Below are positions 7,966 through 15,095 of a stretch of 25,150 nt of DNA, one piece after another (the stretch's first letter is position 1; every line of letters starts with the position of its first letter). This DNA comes from JBBQFD01 sp038321575. GTDB lineage: Bacteria; Bacillota_I; Bacilli_A; RF39; UBA660. A program made the position numbers and the translations under genes. Under the pieces are notes generated by a model, which was not told the DNA's origin, searched no databases, and saw nothing but the letters and a program-made list of their open reading frames with translations. The DNA is taken from contig JBBQFD010000009.1 in assembly GCA_038321575.1 (NCBI GenBank), positions 1-25,150 on the forward strand, read 5' to 3'.

Positions 7966-7972
7966 TTAAAAC

Positions 7973-7996
7973 AAAAACCAATTTATTGGTTTTTTT
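7973..7996 (+). terminator. Terminator after tRNA-Thr(CGT)
   Basis: AAAAACCAA / TTGGTTTTT stem, TTTA loop, with a run of T's to 7996. It closes the tRNA-Leu / CDS / tRNA-Thr unit. Confidence 0.85.
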
Positions 7997-8040
7997 AATT
8001 TGTAAAAAGTCAATAAAAGTTAGATATAAACTAAAATATA

Positions 8041-8049
8041 TGTTATAAT
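8041..8049 (+). promoter_or_regulatory. Extended -10 promoter of the DUF3048 gene
   Basis: TGT then TATAAT (8044-8049), 26 nt before the start codon. No good -35 is seen. Confidence 0.55.
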
Positions 8050-8074
8050 TAATACGTAGAATAGGTGAGGTTAT

Positions 8075-9124
8075 ATGAAAAAAATAAAAAAAATGAAGAA
8101 AATATTATTAGCGTTAATTGTGTTTTTAATAGTTTTAACGGGAACATACTCCACATACAAAATCTTTTTTACAGATAAGGCGAAAAAAGATACTGCTGAT
8201 AAAGAAAAACCTGCCGATGAAAAACCAGCAACTGTTGTTAAGAAATTAAAAATAGTTGATCTTGATTCAAACAGTAGATCAATTGCAGTTATGATTAATA
8301 ATAATATTGCTGCTATTCCTGTTCAGGCAGGATTACAAGATGCATATTTAGTTTATGAAATAGTTGTTGAAGGCGGCATCACGCGTATGATGGCAGTTTT
8401 TAAAGACAAGGATACAACCAAAATAGGATCAGTTAGAAGTTCTCGTCATTACTATCTTGATTATGCTTTAGAAAATGATGCTATTTATGTTCATTTTGGT
8501 GGAAGTCCACAAGCATATGCTGACATTCCTAATTTAGGAATAGCTAATATTGACGGAATGAGTGATAGTGGTTTTTGGAGAGATAAAACTCTTAATGTTG
8601 CTTCTGAACATACTGCTTTTACTAGTATTGCAAAAATTGAACCAGTCATTGCGCAACATAAATATCGTGCTACAACTACTAAAGATTTACTCTTAAATTA
8701 TAATATTAATGAAATAGATATATCCGCTAAAACTGGTGCCATTACTGCTAATAAGCTATCAATTCCATATACATCAGTTGCTATTTCATATAATTACGAT
8801 GTTGTTAATAAAACATATAATCGCTTTTATAATAATAAAGCTAATCTTGATTATGTTACTAAGTTACAATATAATACTAAAAACATTATTGTTAGTTACA
8901 TTAAAAACTATTATATTGACGAAAAACGCCAAGGACTAGAAAATATTGGCACAGGTAGTGGTTACTATATAACAGATGGTTATGCCGTACCAATTACTTG
9001 GTCTAAAACATCACGCAGTAATCAAACAGTGTATAAATATCTTGATGGTACGGAAATAACTGTAAATGATGGCAATACTTTTATTCAAATTGTACCAATT
9101 GAAAAGGCTGTCACAATTAATTAA
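8075..9124 (+). CDS. DUF3048 (YerB-like) cell-surface protein
   Basis: A 349-residue protein with a Lys-rich start and one membrane helix (about 9-30), then a Lys/Asp/Ala-rich linker. An extracytoplasmic region contains RSIAVMINN, YEIVVEGGITRMMAVF and SVRSSRHYYLDYA, the conserved DUF3048 pattern. The C-terminal DUF3048 half is also present (SKTSRSNQTVYKYLDG through the end). Bacillus YerB is a lipoprotein. Here no lipobox Cys follows the hydrophobic segment, so the protein is probably anchored by an uncleaved N-terminal helix. The biochemical role of the family is unknown. It has its own promoter and terminator, so it is likely a single-gene unit. ATG 8075 has an AGGTGAGG site. Confidence 0.85.
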   Translation: MKKIKKMKKILLALIVFLIVLTGTYSTYKIFFTDKAKKDTADKEKPADEKPATVVKKLKIVDLDSNSRSIAVMINNNIAAIPVQAGLQDAYLVYEIVVEGGITRMMAVFKDKDTTKIGSVRSSRHYYLDYALENDAIYVHFGGSPQAYADIPNLGIANIDGMSDSGFWRDKTLNVASEHTAFTSIAKIEPVIAQHKYRATTTKDLLLNYNINEIDISAKTGAITANKLSIPYTSVAISYNYDVVNKTYNRFYNNKANLDYVTKLQYNTKNIIVSYIKNYYIDEKRQGLENIGTGSGYYITDGYAVPITWSKTSRSNQTVYKYLDGTEITVNDGNTFIQIVPIEKAVTIN

Positions 9125-9191
9125 AAATATTTTTCAAATAATTATGTAAATTGTTCATTATTACTTGAAGATAAAGTGTAAATAACTAGTG

Positions 9192-9223
9192 AAAAAACAT
9201 CATTCCCAATTATGATGTTTTTT
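9192..9223 (+). terminator. Terminator after the DUF3048 gene
   Basis: AAAAAACATCAT / ATGATGTTTTTT, a 12-bp stem with an 8-nt loop and a T-rich tail. The 67 bases before it (9125-9191) show nothing else. Confidence 0.8.
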
Positions 9224-9230
9224 GTTTTCA

Positions 9231-9239
9231 TGGTATAAT
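9231..9239 (+). promoter_or_regulatory. Extended -10 promoter of the HD-domain gene
   Basis: TGG then TATAAT (9234-9239), 24 nt before the ATG. No clear -35. Confidence 0.5.
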
Positions 9240-9262
9240 TATAATTGCTTGAGGTGAATTAA

Positions 9263-9772
9263 ATGCATAATATTAAGAATCAAGAATATTTAGATATTGT
9301 CGATAATATTCTATTAAATAATGATTTTAATCAAATGAAAAAAATAAAACATCATAACAGTAATCGCTTTGATCACTCTTTAAAAGTATCATACTATTCA
9401 TATGTAATAGCAAAACGATTACACCTTGATTATGAAGACGTGGCTCGTGCAGGATTACTACACGATTTTTATCTTGAAAGAACCGTTGATTATCGTAAAT
9501 TTAAAGATAAAGTTAAACTTTATACAGTTAAACATCCCCAAGATGCTATTATTAATGCATCTAAGTATTACGATCTAACTATTAAAGAAAAAGATATTAT
9601 TAGAAGCCATATGTTCCCTTTAGATTTTCGTGTTCCTAAATACATGGAAAGTTGGGTTGTTAATATGGTTGACTCATCAGTTAGTATTCATGAATATACT
9701 TTAAAATTCGGATACAAATTCAGTTACGTTATAAATTTATATGTAATTTTGCTATTAAACTCAATAAAATAA
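9263..9772 (+). CDS. HD-domain phosphohydrolase
   Basis: A 169-residue cytosolic protein built around one HD domain. Candidate metal ligands are in the usual order: His 38 (RFDHSL), His 67-Asp 68 (LLHDF), His 91 (KHP), His 116 and Asp 137 (NMVDS). HD enzymes hydrolyse phosphate esters of nucleotides or other small molecules; the substrate cannot be told here. The protein is alpha-helical and ends soon after the metal site, so it has no sensor or effector domain. ATG 9263 has a TGAGGTGA site. tRNA-Arg begins 24 nt after the stop, with a promoter-like element but no terminator between, so read-through into the tRNA is possible. Confidence 0.85.
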   Translation: MHNIKNQEYLDIVDNILLNNDFNQMKKIKHHNSNRFDHSLKVSYYSYVIAKRLHLDYEDVARAGLLHDFYLERTVDYRKFKDKVKLYTVKHPQDAIINASKYYDLTIKEKDIIRSHMFPLDFRVPKYMESWVVNMVDSSVSIHEYTLKFGYKFSYVINLYVILLLNSIK

Positions 9773-9779
9773 TAAAATG

Positions 9780-9788
9780 TGCTAAAAT
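9780..9788 (+). promoter_or_regulatory. Extended -10 promoter of tRNA-Arg
   Basis: TGC then TAAAAT (9783-9788). The expected start near 9795 coincides with the tRNA 5' end at 9797. No -35 match. Confidence 0.45.
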
Positions 9789-9796
9789 ATAGTTGT

Positions 9797-9873
9797 GTCC
9801 ATGTAGCTCAGTAGGATAGAGCGCGGCCCTCCTAAGGCTGAGGTCGGTGGTTCGATTCCGCCCATGGACGCCA
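9797..9873 (+). tRNA. tRNA-Arg (anticodon CCT)
   Basis: 77 nt with encoded CCA. The acceptor GTCCATG pairs with CATGGAC and the discriminator is G. The anticodon stem CGGCC/GGCTG encloses CTCCTAA, so the anticodon is CCT, reading AGG. The D-arm and T-arm are standard (T-loop TTCGATT). Confidence 0.95.
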
Positions 9874-9888
9874 CTATATAGTATTATA

Positions 9889-9914
9889 AAGTTTACTGAA
9901 AGTAAGCTTTTTTT
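9889..9914 (+). terminator. Terminator after tRNA-Arg
   Basis: AAGTTTACT / AGTAAGCTT (one G-T pair), GAA loop, seven T's. Confidence 0.82.
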
Positions 9915-9915
9915 G

Positions 9916-9945
9916 TTGAATTAATTGCGATAACTATGCTATAAT
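9916..9945 (+). promoter_or_regulatory. Promoter of the tRNA-Thr(GGT)-paralog unit
   Basis: TTGAAT (9916-9921), 18-nt spacer, TGC extended -10 and TATAAT (9940-9945). Start of transcription is expected near 9952, about 5 nt before the tRNA. Confidence 0.72.
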
Positions 9946-9956
9946 ATGTTGGAAAT

Positions 9957-10030
9957 GCCGCAATAGTATAAAGGCATTACGAGGCCATGGTAAGGCTTTA
10001 ATCCGTGTTCAATTCACGGTTGCGGCACCA
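9957..10030 (+). tRNA. tRNA-Thr (anticodon GGT), atypical body
   Basis: 74 nt with encoded CCA. The acceptor GCCGCAA pairs with TTGCGGC and the discriminator is A. The anticodon stem AGGCC/GGCTT encloses ATGGTAA, anticodon GGT. G1-C72, C2-G71, G35 and U36 agree with known threonyl identity elements of E. coli. The body is unusual: the D-arm GTATAAAGGCATTAC has only three good pairs and resembles the D-arm of some tRNA-Gly rather than the AGCTCAG type, position 32 is A, and the variable loop is 4 nt. Core tertiary bases (T8, A14, GG18-19, TTC, A58) are kept, so it should fold. The next CDS starts 20 nt after the CCA. Confidence 0.85.
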
Positions 10031-10050
10031 TTTATATGTTAGGAGAATTT

Positions 10051-10590
10051 ATGATTACAGATAAGATTACAAAGTTATATCAAAATTATAAGAATAAACA
10101 GGTCGTTGATAATGAAGAAATAATTAAATTTAAGAAAGAAAAATTACGTCATGAATTGATCAAATCATATACTGATGAAGATATAAAACAATTCAATAGT
10201 ATTTTAAAAAAAGAAAAGGCATATGATATTGGTCGTGATTATGATGAATTTGATATTAAACTTCTTAAATTCCGTGAACGAGGTGAAATTTTTGATCGTG
10301 AAGAGTTTACTGAGTGGTATAATTATTTCAAAAATAAAGAACTTGTATTGAAATCACAAAAACTTTATCAAAAGTTAATTACTCCTTGGACTGAAGAGGA
10401 AAGAACTATTAAAAATAATGAGTTAATATTAAATCATAGCGAATTTATCTTGCCTCCAGTTAATGAAAAGTATGAAAAGTTATGTATTTTATATATCCAT
10501 ATTAATTCTTTTACTAAAGAGCAAGTATTGGATATTCGTCATGAATTAGATGAGTTAGATAAAGATATTGATTTAAGATTAACAAAATAA
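10051..10590 (+). CDS. Hypothetical protein, paralog A of a tandem pair (179 aa)
   Basis: I do not recognise this family. It is a charged, Lys/Glu-rich cytosolic protein without membrane segments. Residues 26-94 align without gaps to residues 28-96 of the next gene product. About 24 of 69 positions are identical by eye, including Y40, G61, D63, D65, E66, D68, G78, IF 80-81, EE 84-85 and WYNY 89-92. Residues 113-168 may be a worn second copy (WTEEE echoing YTDED, and SFTKEQ echoing IFDREE). ATG 10051 is chosen because AGGAG lies 5 nt before it; the ATG at 10036 has no such site. It is probably transcribed with the tRNA 20 nt upstream. Confidence 0.72.
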   Translation: MITDKITKLYQNYKNKQVVDNEEIIKFKKEKLRHELIKSYTDEDIKQFNSILKKEKAYDIGRDYDEFDIKLLKFRERGEIFDREEFTEWYNYFKNKELVLKSQKLYQKLITPWTEEERTIKNNELILNHSEFILPPVNEKYEKLCILYIHINSFTKEQVLDIRHELDELDKDIDLRLTK

Positions 10591-10612
10591 AGTAGGGGGT
10601 ATTGATATTTAT

Positions 10613-10939
10613 ATGATCAATAAATTAAAAGAAATAAAGTTTAACATAATTAATTATGTTAAAGCTCAAAAAACACAATTAAAAGCTGTAAAAGAGGCAA
10701 AACGTTTTAACTTAAGACAAAGATTAAGTAAAGATTATAGTGCCGAAGAATTACAAAACATTAATGCCCGTTTATTATTTAATTCATTAGGTAATGTTGG
10801 CGGTGATTTTGATGAATATGATTATAAAGAAAGATTAATTCGTATTGAAGGTGACATTTTTACTAACGAAGAGCTTGAATATTGGTATAATTATTTACAA
10901 GTATTATATCAAGAAAAGAAAGTAAAAATTATAAAATAA
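10613..10939 (+). CDS. Hypothetical protein, paralog B of a tandem pair (108 aa)
   Basis: A 108-residue, Lys-rich protein with no membrane segment or signal. After a basic N-terminal 27 residues, the single domain (28-96) matches the first domain of the preceding gene product without gaps. The conserved core is DFDEYD (65-70), GDIF (80-83), NEEL (85-88) and WYNY (91-94). It lies 22 nt after paralog A and before a strong terminator, so it is the last gene of that unit. The ribosome site is unusual: a G-run (AGGGGG, 10594-10599) sits about 13 nt before the ATG, longer than typical, suggesting low or coupled translation. Function unknown. Confidence 0.68.
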   Translation: MINKLKEIKFNIINYVKAQKTQLKAVKEAKRFNLRQRLSKDYSAEELQNINARLLFNSLGNVGGDFDEYDYKERLIRIEGDIFTNEELEYWYNYLQVLYQEKKVKIIK

Positions 10940-10976
10940 ATAACCTGGTTTAACATTAAAATCAAAATAAATATTA

Positions 10977-11018
10977 AGAAAAGATATTAAAAAATTAATA
11001 TCTTTTCTTATGTTTTTT
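10977..11018 (+). terminator. Strong terminator after the paralog pair
   Basis: A 14-bp perfect stem (AGAAAAGATATTAA at 10977-10990 and its complement at 10995-11008), AAAA loop, then TTATG and six T's. The longest stem in the window. Confidence 0.75.
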
Positions 11019-11027
11019 ATAATCTTA

Positions 11028-11036
11028 TGATATAAT
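11028..11036 (+). promoter_or_regulatory. Extended -10 promoter of the cysteine desulfurase unit
   Basis: TGA then TATAAT (11031-11036). The expected start near 11043 excludes the in-frame ATG at 11041 and supports the ATG at 11053. Confidence 0.55.
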
Positions 11037-11052
11037 TTATATGGGTGATATT

Positions 11053-12177
11053 ATGATATATTTAGATTATTCCGCTACAACACCAGTAAATGATTTGGTG
11101 CTAGATAGTTTTAATAAAGCATGCAAAGAATATATGGGTAATCCTAATTCAGTACATAAGCTTGGTTTAAAAGCTAAAGCAGCAATTGATGAATCATCAA
11201 ATATGATAGCATCACTACTTAAAGTTAAACCAAATGAAATTATATACACAAGTGGTGCTAGTGAAGCCAACAATTTAGCGATTAAAGGGCTTGCTATGCA
11301 TTATCAAAATAAAGGTAAGCACATTATAACCTCTTTACTAGAACATTCATCTGTAATAGGCCCTATAGGCTATTTACAAGCCTTAGGTTTTGAAGTTGAT
11401 TTTGTTAAATTAGATGGTAATGGTTTAGTCGATTTAGATTATTTTAAATCATTAATTAAACCAACTACTATTTTAGTGTCTTTAGCATCTGTTAATAGTG
11501 AAATAGGTATTACACAACCAATTGATCAAATTGGCGAAATCTTAAAAGAATATCCTAATTGCTATTTCCATGTTGATATGACACAAAGCATTGGTAAGAA
11601 AATGATTGATCTTACTAATGTCGATTTAGCAAGTTTTTCTGCCCAAAAGTTTTATGGTTTTAAAGGTATTGGAGGACTATATAAAAAAGAAGGTATTAGT
11701 TTAGAACCACTTATTCATGGTGGTAAATCAACCACTATTTTTAGAAGTGGAACACCAGCTATTGAATTAATCGTTTCCCTAGCTAAAGCTATGGAATTAG
11801 CTTTCATAGATGCTGATAAAAAATATAATTATGTCTTAGAATTAAATACTTATTTAAAAGAAAAATTAAGCATCCTACCAAAAGTTGTATTAAATAGTAA
11901 TGATAACTGCTTACCCCACATTTTAAATATAAGTGTAAGAGGTATTAAAGCTGAATTATTTCAACATAAATTAGAAGAATATGATATTTATATTTCAACT
12001 CAAACAGCATGTTCATCAGAAGAAATCCCATCACGCTCTGTTTATGCCCTTACTAATGATGTTGAATTAGCATCGACTAGTATTCGTATTAGTTTATCTT
12101 ATTTAACAACTAAAGTAGAACTTGATAAATTTATGGAAGCATTTACTACGATTTATCATGAATTATTAGGTGTTTAA
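11053..12177 (+). CDS. Cysteine desulfurase (NifS/IscS family)
   Basis: A 374-residue fold-type I PLP enzyme beginning MIYLDYSATTPV. Visible features are EHSS (97-100), HVDMTQ (173-178) with the PLP-binding Asp and Gln, SAQKFYG (196-202) with PLP Lys 199, FRSGTP and the active Cys 320 in TACSS. It takes sulfur from cysteine as a protein persulfide for Fe-S clusters or tRNA thiolation. The usual SAHK is SAQK and NNE(I/T)G is NSEIG, both modest changes. No mnmA, iscU or sufU follows. Instead a thioredoxin-like gene overlaps its stop by one base (TAATGA), so a redox partner is implied. Start 11053 is preferred to 11041 because of GGTGAT 5 nt upstream. Confidence 0.92.
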   Translation: MIYLDYSATTPVNDLVLDSFNKACKEYMGNPNSVHKLGLKAKAAIDESSNMIASLLKVKPNEIIYTSGASEANNLAIKGLAMHYQNKGKHIITSLLEHSSVIGPIGYLQALGFEVDFVKLDGNGLVDLDYFKSLIKPTTILVSLASVNSEIGITQPIDQIGEILKEYPNCYFHVDMTQSIGKKMIDLTNVDLASFSAQKFYGFKGIGGLYKKEGISLEPLIHGGKSTTIFRSGTPAIELIVSLAKAMELAFIDADKKYNYVLELNTYLKEKLSILPKVVLNSNDNCLPHILNISVRGIKAELFQHKLEEYDIYISTQTACSSEEIPSRSVYALTNDVELASTSIRISLSYLTTKVELDKFMEAFTTIYHELLGV

Positions 12178-12446
12178 TGAAAGTAATTAGGATTAGTGCC
12201 ATGTGGTGTGCTGGTTGCTTAGTCATGAAACCAAGATGGAATGAAGTATTTAAAAATATCGCTGATCTTGAAATAATTGATTATGATTATGATATGGATG
12301 AATTGTTAGTAGCGCCATACCAAGTTGGTAAAATAATACCGGTTCTTATCTTTATGGATGAATATAATCAAGAATTATTAAGAGTAATTGGGGAAAAAAG
12401 TAAAAAAGAATTAGAAGAAATAATAAATAGATTAGTAGTGAGGTAA
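12177..12446 (+). CDS. Small thioredoxin-like protein
   Basis: An 89-residue protein shorter than classic thioredoxin (about 105). It has the active site WCAGC (residues 10-14), then KPRW, and the cis-Pro segment KIIPVLIFMD (about 52-61) expected of the fold. No signal peptide is present, so it is cytosolic. Its start overlaps the cysteine desulfurase stop (TAATGA) and its stop is 1 nt before the next ATG, indicating tight translational coupling of all three genes. A likely role is passing electrons to the membrane CcdA domain encoded next, or reducing the persulfide-handling enzyme encoded before (inference). Confidence 0.83.
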   Translation: MKVIRISAMWCAGCLVMKPRWNEVFKNIADLEIIDYDYDMDELLVAPYQVGKIIPVLIFMDEYNQELLRVIGEKSKKELEEIINRLVVR

Positions 12447-12447
12447 T

Positions 12448-13647
12448 ATGAAAAATATAAAAAGTTTAATATTAATTTTTTTGATGCTTTTAATATTTGT
12501 TCCAAATAATATTAAAGCAGAAGAAATTATAACAACAACAGCTGCTAAATCAACTGTTAATATTTATTTATTTCATAGTAGTGACTGCTTTCATTGTAAA
12601 ACAGAAATAAAATTTTTAAATTCACTTAAGGATACATATAATATTACAGTTTATGCCTACGAAGTAGGGCATAATGCTAATAATGAAAAAATTATGGAAG
12701 CTGTTAAAAGTATCTTTGGTTATGCAGGAGCATCAGTACCTTTTACCGTCATTGGAAATAAAGCAACTCCTGGGTATGCTGAATTTATGGATAATAATTT
12801 TAAAAAAGATATAACTGAATATAAAAGCGACAATAAAAGTGTTTTAGATGCTTTAAAAGGAATACCTGTTAAGAAAAATGAAATATTCAGTAATGATACC
12901 ATTAAAAACGTTCCTATTTTAGGAGAGGTCAATTTAAAAACAGTATCATTACCATTAATAACGATTATCTTAGGAACCTTAGATGGATTTAATCCTTGTG
13001 CGATGTGGGTTTTATTGTTCTTAATAAGTATGTTAATAGGGATGAATGATCGAAAGAAGATGTGGGTCTTAGGATTAACTTTCTTAACGACTTCGGCATT
13101 AGTTTATATGTTGGTTATGTTGGCATGGATATCATTAGCAACAACTTTTAGTACTGTTGTTTGGCTACGTAATGTCATTGCGTTAGTAGCCATTACGGGT
13201 GGTATTATTAATTTACGAAGTGGTCTTAAAAAAGTTGATGATGGTTGTGAAGTAGTTGATGATAAAAAAAGAAAAAAAATATTCGAACAAGTTAAGAAAT
13301 TCACTAATGAAAAGAGCTTCTTATTAGCCATGGTTGGTGTTATGGCGTTAGCTGTATCAGTTAATGTTATAGAGCTTGCCTGTTCAGCGGGTTTACCATT
13401 ATTATTTAGCCAAATATTAGCAATTAATAATTTAAATCCTATTCAATATTTTGGTTATACTATATTATATATATTCTTTTTCTTAATAGATGACTTAATT
13501 GTCTTTACCATTGCGATGGTATCATTTAAGGTAACTGGTATATCAACTAAATATGGTAAATATTCCCATTTAATTGGTGGTATCTTAATGCTCATTATTG
13601 GTGCATTATTAATTTTTAAACCAGAATGGATTATGCTTAACTTCTAA
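12448..13647 (+). CDS. Thioredoxin-CcdA/DsbD-like membrane thiol relay protein
   Basis: A 399-residue fusion. An N-terminal signal or anchor (about 5-24) leads to an outside thioredoxin-like domain (about 36-125) with active site CFHC (47-50) and a cis-Pro region SVPFT. The rest is a CcdA/DsbD-type membrane domain of about six helices, with the two relay cysteines in GFNPCAMW (C184) and ELACSAGLP (C312). The family moves reducing power from cytosolic thioredoxin across the membrane to outside disulfides. The domain order (outside thioredoxin first, CcdA second) is the reverse of many DsbD proteins. Start ATG 12448 follows GAGGTAAT in the end of the previous gene. Confidence 0.85.
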   Translation: MKNIKSLILIFLMLLIFVPNNIKAEEIITTTAAKSTVNIYLFHSSDCFHCKTEIKFLNSLKDTYNITVYAYEVGHNANNEKIMEAVKSIFGYAGASVPFTVIGNKATPGYAEFMDNNFKKDITEYKSDNKSVLDALKGIPVKKNEIFSNDTIKNVPILGEVNLKTVSLPLITIILGTLDGFNPCAMWVLLFLISMLIGMNDRKKMWVLGLTFLTTSALVYMLVMLAWISLATTFSTVVWLRNVIALVAITGGIINLRSGLKKVDDGCEVVDDKKRKKIFEQVKKFTNEKSFLLAMVGVMALAVSVNVIELACSAGLPLLFSQILAINNLNPIQYFGYTILYIFFFLIDDLIVFTIAMVSFKVTGISTKYGKYSHLIGGILMLIIGALLIFKPEWIMLNF

Positions 13648-13656
13648 TATTTAATA

Positions 13657-13681
13657 AAAGCAGTCAGATTACTGCTTTTTT
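13657..13681 (+). terminator. Terminator of the desulfurase-thioredoxin-CcdA unit
   Basis: AAAGCAGT / ACTGCTTT with a CAGATT loop and six T's. Confidence 0.87.
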
Positions 13682-13682
13682 A

Positions 13683-13710
13683 TTGACTTTTCCTATATAA
13701 AAAGTATAAT
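13683..13710 (+). promoter_or_regulatory. Promoter of the WG-repeat gene
   Basis: TTGACT (13683-13688), 16-nt spacer, TATAAT (13705-13710). Confidence 0.72.
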
Positions 13711-13733
13711 TAAATTAATTATTGAGGTGAATT

Positions 13734-14975
13734 ATGGAACAACAACTAGAAATTTTAGCAGGCATTAATTTTAATGGCGCATTCATATCAAATAACGCAT
13801 TAGCTAGAAACAACATTATACCCATTTATCATCCTTTTGTTTTTGATGATGTTGCTATTTTAGATAATGGTCGCCATTTTTATAAAGACTTTGCGCTTGT
13901 TATGCGTAATGGTAATTGTGGTGCCATAAATACCCTTGGCGAAGAAATCATTCCGTGTATCTATAGTTTTATTAATGGCCCGTGTGATGGGATATTTACA
14001 GTGCAAAATAAAAAAGGCTTAACTGGATACCGTGATATAAAAGGTAAAGTTATTATTCAACCAAAGTATTATGATGCTGGTGATTTTTCAGAAGGTTTAG
14101 CAGTAATTGAAGATGTCGATACACGTTTATGTGGTTATATTGATAAGTTAGGTCGAGAAGTTATTAAACCAGAGTATGGATCAGCAAAAGCATTTGCAAG
14201 TGGTATGGCAGCCATTATGGATGTAACAACTAGTAAGTGGGGTTATATTAATTCAAAAGGGGTTATTGTTATTGCTTGCCAATATGATGAAGCTGCATCT
14301 TTTTATGATGGTATTGCTAGTGTTGGTATCCGTAATGAAAAAACTCATGCTATAAAGTATAAATATATTAATAAAAAAAATGAAGATCATCTTAGCCATT
14401 TAGGAGAAGAATCTGATCTAAAAAAAACTAGTGAAGAAACATTTTTAATTAGTGAAAAAAGTCCTGTTTTTAGACAACCATATATTATTAAGTACAAAGA
14501 TGAAAATCAAAAATGTGGATATTTAGATGAAAAAAACGAAATTGTTATTCCAGCGCAATTTGATTGGGTTGGTAAATTCTCTTGTAATGTAGCACCAGTT
14601 ATGAATTATTTTATGGTTAATAGTGAAAGAGCTACTGATTATCAAACCGAAATATACCGTGATGTCAATAAATATGCTATTATTGATGCTTGGGGTAATT
14701 TATTAACTAATGGATTTTATCAATATTCGAAGAAATTAGATAAAACTCTTATTTATACTCATTTTTATTATAAAAAAGGTAAATACATTTTAATTGCTCC
14801 AAAAAAAGCATACGGTATAAGAATAACAAAAAAAGATGAACCAACTAAAGAAATATGGTTTACTTCTTATGATGATTATATTGATCATTTTGATGTATTA
14901 GTAGAAGAAGGCCAAATTGTTGATGATATGATTGAGGAAGAACAATCTTATGTAAAAACAATAAATCTTACTTAA
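13734..14975 (+). CDS. WG-repeat protein
   Basis: A 413-residue protein with at least five WG-type repeats, at about 62-92, 96-130, 133-166, 169-199 and 261-290. Each reads (W/C)GY(I/L)-(D/N)-x2-G-x2-(V/I)IxPx(Y/F)-D, then a loop and a (G/D)xA(V/S)V strand. Only the fourth keeps the literal WG (SKWGYINSKG); others have CG or TG. The repeats form beta-rich surfaces used for binding. There is no signal peptide or membrane segment, so unlike many WG-repeat proteins it is probably cytosolic. A charged insert (about 205-245) splits the repeats, and the last 120 residues are unrelated and acidic. It is a single-gene unit with its own promoter and terminator. Function unknown. Confidence 0.83.
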   Translation: MEQQLEILAGINFNGAFISNNALARNNIIPIYHPFVFDDVAILDNGRHFYKDFALVMRNGNCGAINTLGEEIIPCIYSFINGPCDGIFTVQNKKGLTGYRDIKGKVIIQPKYYDAGDFSEGLAVIEDVDTRLCGYIDKLGREVIKPEYGSAKAFASGMAAIMDVTTSKWGYINSKGVIVIACQYDEAASFYDGIASVGIRNEKTHAIKYKYINKKNEDHLSHLGEESDLKKTSEETFLISEKSPVFRQPYIIKYKDENQKCGYLDEKNEIVIPAQFDWVGKFSCNVAPVMNYFMVNSERATDYQTEIYRDVNKYAIIDAWGNLLTNGFYQYSKKLDKTLIYTHFYYKKGKYILIAPKKAYGIRITKKDEPTKEIWFTSYDDYIDHFDVLVEEGQIVDDMIEEEQSYVKTINLT

Positions 14976-15009
14976 TATAAACTAAATGTAAAGTCTTTAT
15001 CAATGGACT

Positions 15010-15038
15010 AACCTATTATTTACATAATAGGTTTTTTT
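15010..15038 (+). terminator. Terminator after the WG-repeat gene
   Basis: AACCTATTAT / ATAATAGGTT, TTAC loop, seven T's. Confidence 0.88.
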
Positions 15039-15039
15039 A

Positions 15040-15068
15040 TTGTTTTAGAAGCATAAATATGTTATAAT
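15040..15068 (+). promoter_or_regulatory. Promoter of uppP
   Basis: TTGTTT (15040-15045), 17-nt spacer, TGT extended -10 and TATAAT (15063-15068). Confidence 0.7.
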
Positions 15069-15095
15069 TCGGTTAGTATAATAGTAGGAGAAAAT

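Noticed and set aside
8736..8939. A 67-codon frame inside the DUF3048 gene.
   Set aside because: Leu/Ile/Thr-rich out-of-frame product with no ribosome site; the overlapping gene is well supported.
15077..15082. A second TATAAT upstream of uppP as its -10 box.
   Set aside because: Transcription would start at the ribosome site; the upstream TTGTTT/TGTTATAAT element is better spaced.
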